From: Streptomyces ferrugineus
Lineage (GTDB): Bacteria > Actinomycetota > Actinomycetes > Streptomycetales > Streptomycetaceae
NCBI RefSeq assembly: GCF_015160855.1
Contig: NZ_CP063373.1
Span: 7,849,001 to 7,913,000 of the forward strand
DNA length: 64,000 nt
Direction of reading: 5' to 3'
Positions 17,748 to 25,793 of the stretch are shown one piece after another. Under the pieces are notes generated by a model, which ran no database searches, was not told the origin of the DNA, and saw only the letters and a program-made list of their open reading frames with translations. The stretch's first letter is position 1. Each line of letters opens with the position of its first letter. The translations under genes were made by a program, and so were the position numbers.

Positions 17748-19097
17748 ATGGGCCTGGACTTGAGCGGGCGGGCCTACCGGGCGCAGCGGTGGGCGGCGCG
17801 GACGGCGTTGGCCGCCGCGGGGCTCGCGGTGCTCGTGCCGCTCGCGTACGGCGGTGTCGGCGGTGTCCTGCTGCTGGTGGCCGGCGCGGCGGGTCTGGGC
17901 CTGAGCGCGGTCGCCGTGTGGTGGACGCTGTCCCTGCGCGGACCGGTGCGCTGGGCGGCTGCCGTGCTGGCGGTGGCGGTCCCGGCGGCCGTGATCACCC
18001 TGTTCGCGGCCACTCTCTTCTGGGCACTGCTGGCGTCCCTGGGGCTGTGGGCGGTGGCCGTGTGGAGCGGCCGGTACGCGCTGCGCGGCACGGGCAGCAC
18101 ACGGGTGCGGGTGATGCGGGAGCGCAAGGCCGCGCCGCCGCGGCGGGCGGTCCTGATCATGAACCCCCGCTCGGGCGACGGGAAGGTGGGCCGCTTCGCG
18201 CTCAGGGAGAAGGCCGAACGGCTCGGCGCCGAGGTCGTCCTCCTCGACCCCGATCAGCACCAGGACGTCACCGCCCTGGCCCGCAAGGCCGTGGCGGAGG
18301 GCGCGGACCTGCTGGGTGTCGCGGGCGGGGACGGCACCCAGGCGCGGGTCGCGGCCGTGGCCGCCGCGTACGACATCCCGTTCCTGGTGATCAGCGCCGG
18401 CACCCGCAACCACTTCGCCATGGACCTCGGCCTCGACCGCGAGGACCCCGCCGCCTGCCTGGACGCGCTCACCGACGGCGTGGAACTCCGTGTCGACCTC
18501 GGCTTCGCGGGCGGCCGGCCCTTCGTCAACAACGCCTCCTTCGGGGCGTACGCGGCCATCGTGCAGAGCCCCGGCTACCGCGCCGACAAGATCGGCACCA
18601 GCCTGGAACTGCTGCCCGACCTGCTCACCCGTCAGCAGGGCCCGCGGCTGACCGCCCGCGCGGCGGACACCACGCTGGACGCTCCGCACGCCGTGCTGGT
18701 CAGCAACAACCCCTACCGCACGGACGACCCCTTCGGGTTCGGCCGCCGCGACCGCCTCGACGCGGGCGTCCTCGGCGTGCTCGGTCTCAGGGTGGACAGC
18801 GCGGCCGAGGCCGCCGCGCTGCTCCTCGACCCCGCGCCGAGCGGCCTCACCATCCTCACCGCCCCCGAGGTGATCATCGACGCCGACCGCCCGGAGATCG
18901 AGGTCGGCATCGACGGCGAGGCCCTGGTCCTGCCCGCCCCGGTCCACTGCCGCATCACCCCGGGCGCCCTACGCGTCCGCGTCCCCCGCAAACGCCCCGG
19001 CGTCCCCCAGCGCGGCCCACGCCTGGACTGGCGCCGACTGCGCAAGCTGGCGGCGGTCGTGGGGCGTACGGCGGTGCATCGGCGGGGGCAGTGGTAG
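17748..19097 (+). CDS. Diacylglycerol kinase-like lipid kinase with N-terminal membrane helices
   Basis: A 449-residue protein. The ATG at 17748 is chosen because GGGAGGACGC precedes it. Residues 10-110 hold three or four membrane helices; the DAGK/YegS catalytic domain begins about residue 125 ('RAVLIMNPRSGDGK'). 'LLGVAGGDGTQARVAAVAA' is the nucleotide-binding GGDGT motif, followed by 'ISAGTRNHFAMDLGLDR'. 'VDLGFAGGRPFVNNASFGAY' is also typical of the family. It probably phosphorylates a lipid or long-chain base at the membrane. The natural substrate cannot be told from sequence. Confidence 0.88.
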   Translation: MGLDLSGRAYRAQRWAARTALAAAGLAVLVPLAYGGVGGVLLLVAGAAGLGLSAVAVWWTLSLRGPVRWAAAVLAVAVPAAVITLFAATLFWALLASLGLWAVAVWSGRYALRGTGSTRVRVMRERKAAPPRRAVLIMNPRSGDGKVGRFALREKAERLGAEVVLLDPDQHQDVTALARKAVAEGADLLGVAGGDGTQARVAAVAAAYDIPFLVISAGTRNHFAMDLGLDREDPAACLDALTDGVELRVDLGFAGGRPFVNNASFGAYAAIVQSPGYRADKIGTSLELLPDLLTRQQGPRLTARAADTTLDAPHAVLVSNNPYRTDDPFGFGRRDRLDAGVLGVLGLRVDSAAEAAALLLDPAPSGLTILTAPEVIIDADRPEIEVGIDGEALVLPAPVHCRITPGALRVRVPRKRPGVPQRGPRLDWRRLRKLAAVVGRTAVHRRGQW

Positions 19098-19242
19098 CGG
19101 CGCGGCACTCAGGTGCCTGCCCGTCCTACAGGGCGGCCGTCTCCTCGTCCTTGGCCGAGGCGAGCACGTCCCGGGCGGCACACAGGCTGCGGGTGCGTAG
19201 GCGCGACCAGCCCCCGCGCGCCCGCAGCCGGAATCCGACGTC

Positions 19243-20682
19243 TTACGCGTCCAGCGACGTCATCACGTGCTTGATGCGCGTGTAGTCGTCGAAGCCGTAC
19301 GCCGAGAGGTCCTTGCCGTACCCGGACTTCTTGAACCCGCCGTGCGGCATCTCCGCGACCAGCGGAATGTGCGTGTTGATCCACACGCACCCGAAGTCCA
19401 GCGCCTTCGACATCCGCATCGCACGCCCGTGGTCCTTCGTCCACACCGAGGAGGCGAGCGCGTACTCGACGCCGTTCGCCCACTCGACGGCCTGCTCCTC
19501 GTCCGAGAAGGACTGCACGGTGATGACCGGACCGAAGACCTCCTTCTGGATGATCTCGTCGTCCTGCTTCAGGCCCGAGACGACGGTCGGTGCGAAGAAG
19601 TAGCCCTTGTCGCCGACCCGCTTGCCGCCGGCCTCCACGCGCGCGTGCGCCGGCAGCCGCTCGATGAAGCCCTCGACCTGCTTGAGCTGGTTGGGGTTGT
19701 TGAGCGGACCGAAGAGGACGTCCTCGTCGTCCGGCTGCCCGGTCTTGGTGTCGGCGGCCGCCTTGGCGAGCGCGGCGACGAACTCGTCGTGGATGGCCTC
19801 GTGGACGAGGACACGGCAGGCGGCCGTGCAGTCCTGCCCGGCGTTGAAGAAGCCGGCCACGGAGATGTCCTCGACGGCCTTGGCGATGTCGGTGTCCTCG
19901 AAGACGACGACCGGAGCCTTGCCGCCCAGCTCCAGGTGGACCCGCTTGAGGTCCTTGGACGCGGTCTCGGCGACCTGCATGCCGGCCCGCACGGAGCCGG
20001 TGATGGAGGCCATCGCCGGGGTCGGGTGCTCGACCATCATCCGGCCGGTGTCCCGGTCGCCGGTGATGACGTTGAAGACACCCTTGGGCACGACCGAGCC
20101 GATGATCTCGGCCATCAGGACGGTCGACGCGGGCGTCGTGTCGGACGGCTTCAGTACGACCGTGTTGCCCGCCGCGAGGGCCGGCGCGAACTTCCACACG
20201 GCCATCATCATCGGGTAGTTCCAGGGCGCGACCTGCGCGCAGACGCCGACCGGCTCACGGCGCACGATGGAGGTCAGGCCCTCCATGTACTCACCGGCCG
20301 AGCGGCCCTCGAGCATCCGCGCCGCGCCCGCGAAGAAGCGGATCTGGTCGACCATCGGCGGGATCTCCTCGGAGCGGGTCAGCCCGATCGGCTTGCCCGT
20401 GTTCTCCACCTCCGCCGCGATGAGCTCCTCGGCCCGCTCCTCGAACGCGTCCGCGATCTTCAGCAGGGCCTTCTGCCGCTCGGCGGGGGTCGCATCACGC
20501 CAGGCGGGGAAGGCCCGGGCGGCGGCCTCCATCGCGGCGTCGACGTCCGCCTGTCCCGACAGCGGCGCTGTCGCATACGCCTCGCCCGTCGCGGGGTTGA
20601 CCACCTCGGTGGTCCGTCCGTCGGCGGCGTCCCGGAACTCACCGTCGATGTAGTTGCGCAGACGACGCAGCTCGGTGCTCAC
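19243..20682 (-). CDS. Aldehyde dehydrogenase, gamma-aminobutyraldehyde dehydrogenase-like
   Basis: A 479-residue NAD(P)-dependent dehydrogenase starting at GTG 20682 behind AGGAGG. 'VAPWNYPMMMAVWK', 'LELGGKAPVVVFEDTD' (Glu) and 'NAGQDCTAACRVLVH' (catalytic Cys) are intact. It is close in motif order to the enzyme at 8.7 kb, so the two are paralogues sharing an aminoaldehyde substrate class. It diverges from an Lrp regulator and aminotransferase, which suggests it takes the aldehyde produced by that transaminase to GABA. Confidence 0.88.
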   Translation of the reverse strand: MSTELRRLRNYIDGEFRDAADGRTTEVVNPATGEAYATAPLSGQADVDAAMEAAARAFPAWRDATPAERQKALLKIADAFEERAEELIAAEVENTGKPIGLTRSEEIPPMVDQIRFFAGAARMLEGRSAGEYMEGLTSIVRREPVGVCAQVAPWNYPMMMAVWKFAPALAAGNTVVLKPSDTTPASTVLMAEIIGSVVPKGVFNVITGDRDTGRMMVEHPTPAMASITGSVRAGMQVAETASKDLKRVHLELGGKAPVVVFEDTDIAKAVEDISVAGFFNAGQDCTAACRVLVHEAIHDEFVAALAKAAADTKTGQPDDEDVLFGPLNNPNQLKQVEGFIERLPAHARVEAGGKRVGDKGYFFAPTVVSGLKQDDEIIQKEVFGPVITVQSFSDEEQAVEWANGVEYALASSVWTKDHGRAMRMSKALDFGCVWINTHIPLVAEMPHGGFKKSGYGKDLSAYGFDDYTRIKHVMTSLDA

Positions 20683-20787
20683 TGCCGGCCTCCTGTCAGA
20701 TCTTCACTGCTTCTGGCTGTCCACTTTCTGAGACACCCACCCTAATCGGCCCGCCCACGTTTTCAACACCCCCACTGGCACCACATC

Positions 20788-20800
20788 TGCGAAATCCGCA
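20788..20800. promoter_or_regulatory. Palindromic site in the divergent aldehyde dehydrogenase/Lrp promoter
   Basis: TGCGAAATCCGCA has inverted TGCG/CGCA arms around a 5-bp centre, in the AT-rich gap between the divergent genes. It could be the autoregulatory binding site of the adjacent Lrp protein. No experiment supports this. Confidence 0.4.
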
Positions 20801-20861
20801 GGCTTGGGTTACGGAAACAACGAATTTCATCGCCCTGGCCTTGCGGAACTGTCGAGACGTC

Positions 20862-21377
20862 GTGCACAGTGACGTCGTGGCCAGTCGAAGCGCAGAGCAC
20901 AGGGACTCCCGCGAGTCCAGGAACGGCGGTCCCCAGCTGGACGCCGTCTCCCTAGCCATCATCGAACAACTTCAGGAGGACGGCCGCCGGCCGTACGCCG
21001 CGATCGGAAAGGCCGTGGGCCTGTCCGAGGCGGCCGTGCGCCAGCGCGTCCAGAAGCTGCTCGACCAGGGCGTGATGCAGATCGTCGCCGTCACGGACCC
21101 GCTCACCGTGGGCTTCCGCCGGCAGGCGATGGTCGGCGTGAACGTCGAGGGCGACGTGGAGTCCGTCGCCGACGCGCTGAGCGCCATGTCCGAGTGCGAG
21201 TACGTGGTGATGACCGCGGGGTCCTTCGACCTGATGGTGGAGATCGTCTGCGAGGACGACGACCACCTCCTGGAGGTCATCAACCGGCGCATCCGGGCCG
21301 TGCCGGGAGTGCGCTCCACGGAGAGCTTCGTCTACCTCAAGCTCAAGAAGCAGACCTACATGTGGGGAACCCGATAA
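20862..21377 (+). CDS. Lrp/AsnC-family transcriptional regulator
   Basis: A 171-residue regulator. An unstructured N-terminus rich in Ser and Arg precedes the helix-turn-helix (about 28-75: 'LDAVSLAIIEQLQEDGRRPYAAIGKAVGLSEAAVRQRVQKLLDQG'). A RAM effector domain follows ('MVEIVCEDDDHLLEVINRRIRAVPGVRSTESFVYLKLKKQ'). The GTG at 20862 is favoured on likely homologue length; an ORF from 20841 is possible. The gene is 19 bp upstream of the aminotransferase and divergent from the dehydrogenase, so it probably controls both in response to an amino acid or polyamine. Confidence 0.9.
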   Translation: MHSDVVASRSAEHRDSRESRNGGPQLDAVSLAIIEQLQEDGRRPYAAIGKAVGLSEAAVRQRVQKLLDQGVMQIVAVTDPLTVGFRRQAMVGVNVEGDVESVADALSAMSECEYVVMTAGSFDLMVEIVCEDDDHLLEVINRRIRAVPGVRSTESFVYLKLKKQTYMWGTR

Positions 21378-21402
21378 CCGTGAGGACCCGATAACCGTGA
21401 GC
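21369..21402 (+). repeat. 17-bp tandem duplication at a stop/start junction
   Basis: ACCCGATAACCGTGAGG (21369-21385) is followed at once by the same string ending in C (21386-21402). The first copy contains the Lrp TAA and a decoy GTG (21380); the second contains the aminotransferase GTG (21397). The decoy opens only a four-codon frame. Confidence 0.85.
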
Positions 21403-22770
21403 ACCAACACCCCTCAGGACCTCGGCAGGACCGCGTACGACCACTTGTGGATGCACTTCACGCGCATGTCCTCGTACGAGAAGTCCCCCGTCCCCACCAT
21501 CGTCCGGGGCGAGGGCACGTACATCTACGACGACAAGGGCAGGCGCTACCTCGACGGTCTGGCCGGCCTGTTCGTGGTCCAGGCCGGGCACGGACGCGTC
21601 GAGCTGGCCGAGACCGCCTTCAAGCAGGCGCAGGAGCTGGCGTTCTTCCCGATCTGGTCCTACGCCCACCCGAAGGCCGTGGAGCTCGCGGAGCGCCTCG
21701 CCGGCCACGCGCCGGGCGACCTGAACAAGGTCTTCTTCACCACTGGCGGCGGTGAGGCGGTGGAGACCGCCTGGAAGCTCGCCAAGCAGTACTTCAAGCT
21801 GGTCGGCAAGCCCACCAAGCACAAGGTCATCTCGCGCGCCGTCGCGTACCACGGCACCCCGCAGGGCGCCCTGTCGATCACGGGTCTGCCCGGCCTCAAG
21901 GCCCCCTTCGAGCCGCTGGTCCCCGGCGCGCACAAGGTCCCCAACACCAACATCTACCGCGCCCCGATCTTCGGCGACGACCCGGAGGCCTTCGGCCGCT
22001 GGGCCGCCGACCAGATCGAGCAGCAGATCCTCTTCGAGGGCCCGGACACGGTCGCCGCGGTCTTCCTGGAGCCGGTGCAGAACGCGGGCGGCTGCTTCCC
22101 GCCCCCGCCCGGCTACTTCCAGCGGGTCCGGGAGATCTGCGACCAGTACGACGTGCTGCTGGTCTCCGACGAGGTCATCTGCGCCTTCGGCCGCCTGGGC
22201 ACGATGTTCGCCTGCGACAAGTTCGGCTACGTCCCGGACATGATCACCTGCGCCAAGGGCATGACCTCGGGCTACTCCCCCATCGGCGCCTGCATCATCT
22301 CCGACCGGCTGGCCGAGCCCTTCTACAAGGGCGACAACACCTTCCTGCACGGCTACACCTTCGGCGGCCACCCGGTCTCCGCGGCCGTCGGCGTCGCCAA
22401 CCTCGACCTGTTCGAGCGCGAGGGCCTCAACCAGCACGTCCTCGACAACGAGGCCGCCTTCCGCGCGACGCTGGAGAAGCTGTACGACCTTCCGATCGTC
22501 GGCGACGTCCGCGGCAACGGCTTCTTCTACGGCATCGAGCTGGTCAAGGACAAGGCGACCAAGGAGTCGTTCAACGCCGAGGAGACCGAGCGCGTCCTGT
22601 ACGGCTTCCTGTCCAAGAAGCTCTTCGAGAACGGCCTGTACTGCCGTGCGGACGACCGTGGTGACCCGGTCGTCCAGCTCGCCCCGCCGCTGATCTCCAA
22701 CCAGGAGACGTTCGACGAGATCGAGCAGATCCTGCGCGAGACGCTGTCGGAGGCGTGGACGAAGCTCTAG
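21397..22770 (+). CDS. Class III aminotransferase (putrescine/omega-amino acid type)
   Basis: A 457-residue PLP enzyme. The Schiff-base lysine is K287 in 'ITCAKGMTSGY', and D258 in 'LVSDEVICAFGRLG' would hold the pyridine nitrogen. 'FFTTGGGEAVETAWKLAKQY' binds the phosphate. Overall it most resembles SpuC-like putrescine- or omega-amino-acid:pyruvate aminotransferases rather than GabT, though it is often annotated as GABA aminotransferase. Start GTG. With the divergent dehydrogenase it would convert putrescine to 4-aminobutyraldehyde and on to GABA. Confidence 0.88.
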   Translation: MSTNTPQDLGRTAYDHLWMHFTRMSSYEKSPVPTIVRGEGTYIYDDKGRRYLDGLAGLFVVQAGHGRVELAETAFKQAQELAFFPIWSYAHPKAVELAERLAGHAPGDLNKVFFTTGGGEAVETAWKLAKQYFKLVGKPTKHKVISRAVAYHGTPQGALSITGLPGLKAPFEPLVPGAHKVPNTNIYRAPIFGDDPEAFGRWAADQIEQQILFEGPDTVAAVFLEPVQNAGGCFPPPPGYFQRVREICDQYDVLLVSDEVICAFGRLGTMFACDKFGYVPDMITCAKGMTSGYSPIGACIISDRLAEPFYKGDNTFLHGYTFGGHPVSAAVGVANLDLFEREGLNQHVLDNEAAFRATLEKLYDLPIVGDVRGNGFFYGIELVKDKATKESFNAEETERVLYGFLSKKLFENGLYCRADDRGDPVVQLAPPLISNQETFDEIEQILRETLSEAWTKL

Positions 22771-22811
22771 CCTCCGCGGTCCGAATCGGCTACCCGTTCG
22801 GACCAGCCGCC

Positions 22812-22856
22812 CGGCCCGGGTGCACCCGTACGAGTGAGAACGGTGCGCCCGGGCCG
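22812..22856 (+). terminator. Intrinsic terminator after the aminotransferase gene
   Basis: CGGCCCGGGTGCACC (22812-22826) pairs with GGTGCGCCCGGGCCG (22842-22856), one wobble pair, 15-nt loop, 41 bp past the stop codon. There is no U-tract, as is common in Streptomyces. Confidence 0.7.
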
Positions 22857-22979
22857 CGTGCTGTCCGGGGATCCGCCCCCGGCTCCTTAGCGTGCCCTGT
22901 AACCGATCGGTCCTGCCTTCGTTCCCCCGCAAGGGGGATTGGCAAGAAGAAATGACGATCAGAACCGAGGTGTACGCCC

Positions 22980-23720
22980 ATGGTGGCCCCGCCGGACAAC
23001 GACGTGCTCTGGGCACGCGCCCTGCACTTCTCGCACCACGACGGCTCGCCCGCGCTCAGCGGGGTCTCGCTCGGTGTGCAGGAGGGCGAGGTCCTCGCCG
23101 TCATCGGTCCGCGCGGCAGCGGCAAGACCGCTCTCCTGCGCTGTCTGTCCGGGCTGTCCCAGGCGCGGGGCGGCGAGGTCTGGTTCAACAGCGTGCCGGT
23201 GCACACGATGGGTCCCGTGGCCCGCGAACGGCTCCGCCGCGACCGCTTCGCCTGGGTCGACCCCACCCCGTCGCTCGTGCCCGAGCTGAACGTCTGGGAG
23301 AACACCGCCCTCCCCCTGATGCTGCGCGGCACCAGCCGCCGCCGGGCCAAGACGGCCGCGCTGGAATGGCTGGAGCGCCTGGACGTCGGTGAGGCGGCCC
23401 GCAAGCGCCCGCACCAACTCGTCCAGACCGAACGCCAGCGCGTGTGCATCGCCCGTGCGCTGGCCCCCTCGCCGATGGTCCTGTTCGCCGACGAGCCGAC
23501 GGCTCCGCTGCACCGCTCCGACCGCACACAGGTCCTGCGCACCCTGACCACCGCGGCCCGCTCGCACGGCATCACGGTCGTGCTGGCCAGCCATGACGCG
23601 GACACGGCAGCCCTCGCCGACCGCACCGTCGCCCTCCTCGACGGACGGCGGGTGAACACGGTGCACCTGCCCCCCGTCCCCGAGGCGGAAGGCCGGGCCG
23701 CGTGCTCGCTCTCCGTCTGA
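22980..23720 (+). CDS. ABC transporter ATP-binding protein with degenerate signature motif
   Basis: A 246-residue ABC ATPase of the LolD/MacB-like size. Walker A is GPRGSGKT (43-50) and Walker B 'VLFADEPTAPLHRSD'; the H-loop is 'ASHDADT'. In place of LSGGQ the sequence reads 'QLVQTERQRVCIARAL', so the key Ser and Gly residues are missing. In other proteins this weakens ATP hydrolysis. It overlaps the next gene, a membrane protein, by 19 bp. Substrate unknown. Confidence 0.85.
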   Translation: MVAPPDNDVLWARALHFSHHDGSPALSGVSLGVQEGEVLAVIGPRGSGKTALLRCLSGLSQARGGEVWFNSVPVHTMGPVARERLRRDRFAWVDPTPSLVPELNVWENTALPLMLRGTSRRRAKTAALEWLERLDVGEAARKRPHQLVQTERQRVCIARALAPSPMVLFADEPTAPLHRSDRTQVLRTLTTAARSHGITVVLASHDADTAALADRTVALLDGRRVNTVHLPPVPEAEGRAACSLSV

Positions 23721-25237
23721 CCCGCGGCGCGCAGCCCGCCGTACAACTGCGCCGCCTGCTCGTCTCGGCGGGGTCGGCGGGCACCGGCTTCCTGCTGCTG
23801 TCCGCCCTGGGCTACGCCCTGTCCCACCCGGACTCCCCCGCCGCGTCGACGCTGCGCCTCGCCTGGTGCGCACCGCCGCTGGCCGCGACGATCCACCTCG
23901 CGGTGGCGGTGGCCCGCACCGACCCCGGCACCAAGCCCCGCCCCGGCCTCGCGGCGATCGGCCTCGGTCCGGGCCGCCTGATGCTCGTCTCGGCCACCAC
24001 CACGGCCCTGTCCTGCACCCTGGGCTCGATGCTGGCCCTGCTCGTCTTCCTCCACCTCCGAGGCGACCTGACGGGCATGCCCTTCGACGGAGCGGCCTCA
24101 CAGTTCCTCGCGGCGGACCGCCCCCTGCCGCTGCCGGCCACCCTGACCCTGCTGACCCTGCCCCCGGCACTGGCGTCGGCGACGGTGGCGTGGGCCCTGC
24201 GGCCGAAGGAGCTCGTGGTCTTCGGAGGAAAGGCGGCGGGGAGGCCGTACGGCGCTCACGGCCGGTTCGGTGCCCAAGTACGACGCGGCGAACGCGGAAC
24301 CGCGGGGCCGATCGACGGTACGGCTCGGGCCACACAAACCCCGCAGCCCACAGACAGCCAGCCCACGCGGCCCGCAGACAGCCGACCGACTCAGCCTGCG
24401 GGCAGCCGACCCACCCAGCCCGCGCGCCTCCAGCCCACCCAGCCCGCAGGAAGCCCGCCCACCCAGCCCGCAGACACCCGGCCCACCCAGCCTGCGGGCA
24501 GCCGTGCCGCTGGGGCGGCGCCCGCCCCACAGAAAGGCGGCACCCCGCCGACGCCGGGCCGCGCAACCAACCCCCCGCCCCCAGCCGAGGGCACCCCCCA
24601 AACCCCGGACGCCCTCCTCACCCCCCGCCCGGCCCCCAAAGGCCTCCCCTGGGGCATCACCATCCTCACCGCCGGCCTGGCCATGGAGACCTACGCCAAC
24701 CGCCCGACCCCCGACACCACCCTCACGCTCCCCACCGCCCTCCCGACCGGCCCCACAGGAGTCCTGGTCGGCTGGATCCTCACGGCTCTCGGCCTCGCCC
24801 TGGCGGCCCCCGGGCTCACCCACCTCTGCGGCCGCCTCCTGCAGTCCGTGCGCCCGGGCCCGCTCCGCCTCCTCGCGGGCCGCGGCCTCATGGCCGAAGC
24901 CACCCGCATCGGCCGCCCCCTCGGGGTCGTCTGCGCGGTCGCCTCCGCCGTGTACGCCATCGCCCCCCTCTCCGACTCCGCGACCACCGCCGCCGTCGGT
25001 CCCCTCTCCACCCTCGGCACCACCGTGATCACCGGCTGCGCCGTGGCCACCCTGCTCATGGCCGCGCTGGAGGCCAAGCAGACCCGCGCCGACACCACCG
25101 CCGCGCTGCTCCGCCTCGGCGCCCCCACGTCGATGCTGCGCACCGCGGCGGCCCTGCGCGTCGGCGCCCTGCTGGCCGTGTTCTGCCCGCTGACCCTGAT
25201 CGTGGCCGAGCTGGCCGCCCTGCCCCTGGCACGCTGA
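23702..25237 (+). CDS. Membrane protein with octapeptide-repeat linker, partner of the ABC ATPase
   Basis: A 511-residue protein starting at a GTG inside the ATPase gene, so translation is probably coupled. Residues 15-165 contain about four membrane helices. A long hydrophilic linker follows, with seven eight-residue repeats of the form QPAxSRPT (about 215-270). Residues 315-511 hold about five more helices, ending 'VFCPLTLIVAELAALPLA'. This resembles FtsX/MacB-type permeases in partner and helix layout only; no family domain is clear. It probably forms the membrane part of an exporter or regulatory ABC complex. Confidence 0.75.
   Translation: MLALRLTRGAQPAVQLRRLLVSAGSAGTGFLLLSALGYALSHPDSPAASTLRLAWCAPPLAATIHLAVAVARTDPGTKPRPGLAAIGLGPGRLMLVSATTTALSCTLGSMLALLVFLHLRGDLTGMPFDGAASQFLAADRPLPLPATLTLLTLPPALASATVAWALRPKELVVFGGKAAGRPYGAHGRFGAQVRRGERGTAGPIDGTARATQTPQPTDSQPTRPADSRPTQPAGSRPTQPARLQPTQPAGSPPTQPADTRPTQPAGSRAAGAAPAPQKGGTPPTPGRATNPPPPAEGTPQTPDALLTPRPAPKGLPWGITILTAGLAMETYANRPTPDTTLTLPTALPTGPTGVLVGWILTALGLALAAPGLTHLCGRLLQSVRPGPLRLLAGRGLMAEATRIGRPLGVVCAVASAVYAIAPLSDSATTAAVGPLSTLGTTVITGCAVATLLMAALEAKQTRADTTAALLRLGAPTSMLRTAAALRVGALLAVFCPLTLIVAELAALPLAR
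24344..24511 (+). repeat. Coding 24-bp tandem repeat, seven units
   Basis: Seven 24-bp units encode QPTDSQPT, RPADSRPT, QPAGSRPT, QPARLQPT, QPAGSPPT, QPADTRPT and QPAGSRAA inside the membrane protein. Units have diverged at several sites but keep the frame. Confidence 0.85.
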
Positions 25238-25336
25238 GCCGACCCGTACGAAAAAAAACCTCCGCCCGGCGATGAGTTCCGACCGGACCCCCGGTCTACC
25301 CCACCGAACAGCAACCACCCGATGGGAGAGACCACG

Positions 25337-25756
25337 ATGACCGCCCCCGCCTACCAGCAGATGATCTTCGTCAACCTGCCCGTGAACGACCTCGACGCCT
25401 CGAAGAAGTTCTTCACGGAGCTGGGCTACTCGATCAACCCCCAGTTCAGCGACGAGAACGCGGCCTCCGTGGTGATCAGCGACACCATCGTGGCGATGCT
25501 GCTCACCAAGCCGTTCTACGCGACCTTCACCGACAAGGAGATCGCGGACGCCACGAAGACCAGCGAGGTGCTGGTCTGTCTGAGCGCCGAGAGCCGCGCG
25601 AAGGTGGACGAGCTGGTCGACAAGGCCGTCGCCGCCGGCGGCACCGCGTCGGAGAAGATCCAGGACATGGGCTTCATGTACGGCCGCGCCTTCGACGACC
25701 TCGACGGCCACACCTGGGAGGTCGTGTGGATGGACCCGGCAGCCGTCGAGGGCTGA
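25337..25756 (+). CDS. VOC (glyoxalase/bleomycin-resistance fold) family protein
   Basis: A 139-residue protein starting at the ATG at 25337 behind GGGAGAGACC. The beta-alpha-beta-beta-beta modules are visible: 'MIFVNLPVNDLDASKKFFTELGYSINPQFSDENAASVVISDTIVAMLL' and 'FMYGRAFDDLDGHTWEVVWMDP'. The 'DGHTWEV' segment carries the C-terminal metal-binding Glu of the fold. Proteins of this length are often annotated as lactoylglutathione-lyase-like, but the activity is unknown. A run of eight A residues lies upstream at about 25251-25258. Confidence 0.88.
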   Translation: MTAPAYQQMIFVNLPVNDLDASKKFFTELGYSINPQFSDENAASVVISDTIVAMLLTKPFYATFTDKEIADATKTSEVLVCLSAESRAKVDELVDKAVAAGGTASEKIQDMGFMYGRAFDDLDGHTWEVVWMDPAAVEG

Positions 25757-25793
25757 GGACGGCCGCACGGGGCACGGTGCCTAGCATGGGCGG

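Noticed and set aside
24344..24511. CRISPR-like array
   Set aside because: The repeats are coding, gap-free and in frame within a membrane protein, with no spacers.
25251..25258. Run of A as the U-tract of a terminator
   Set aside because: No stem of any strength lies next to it on either strand.
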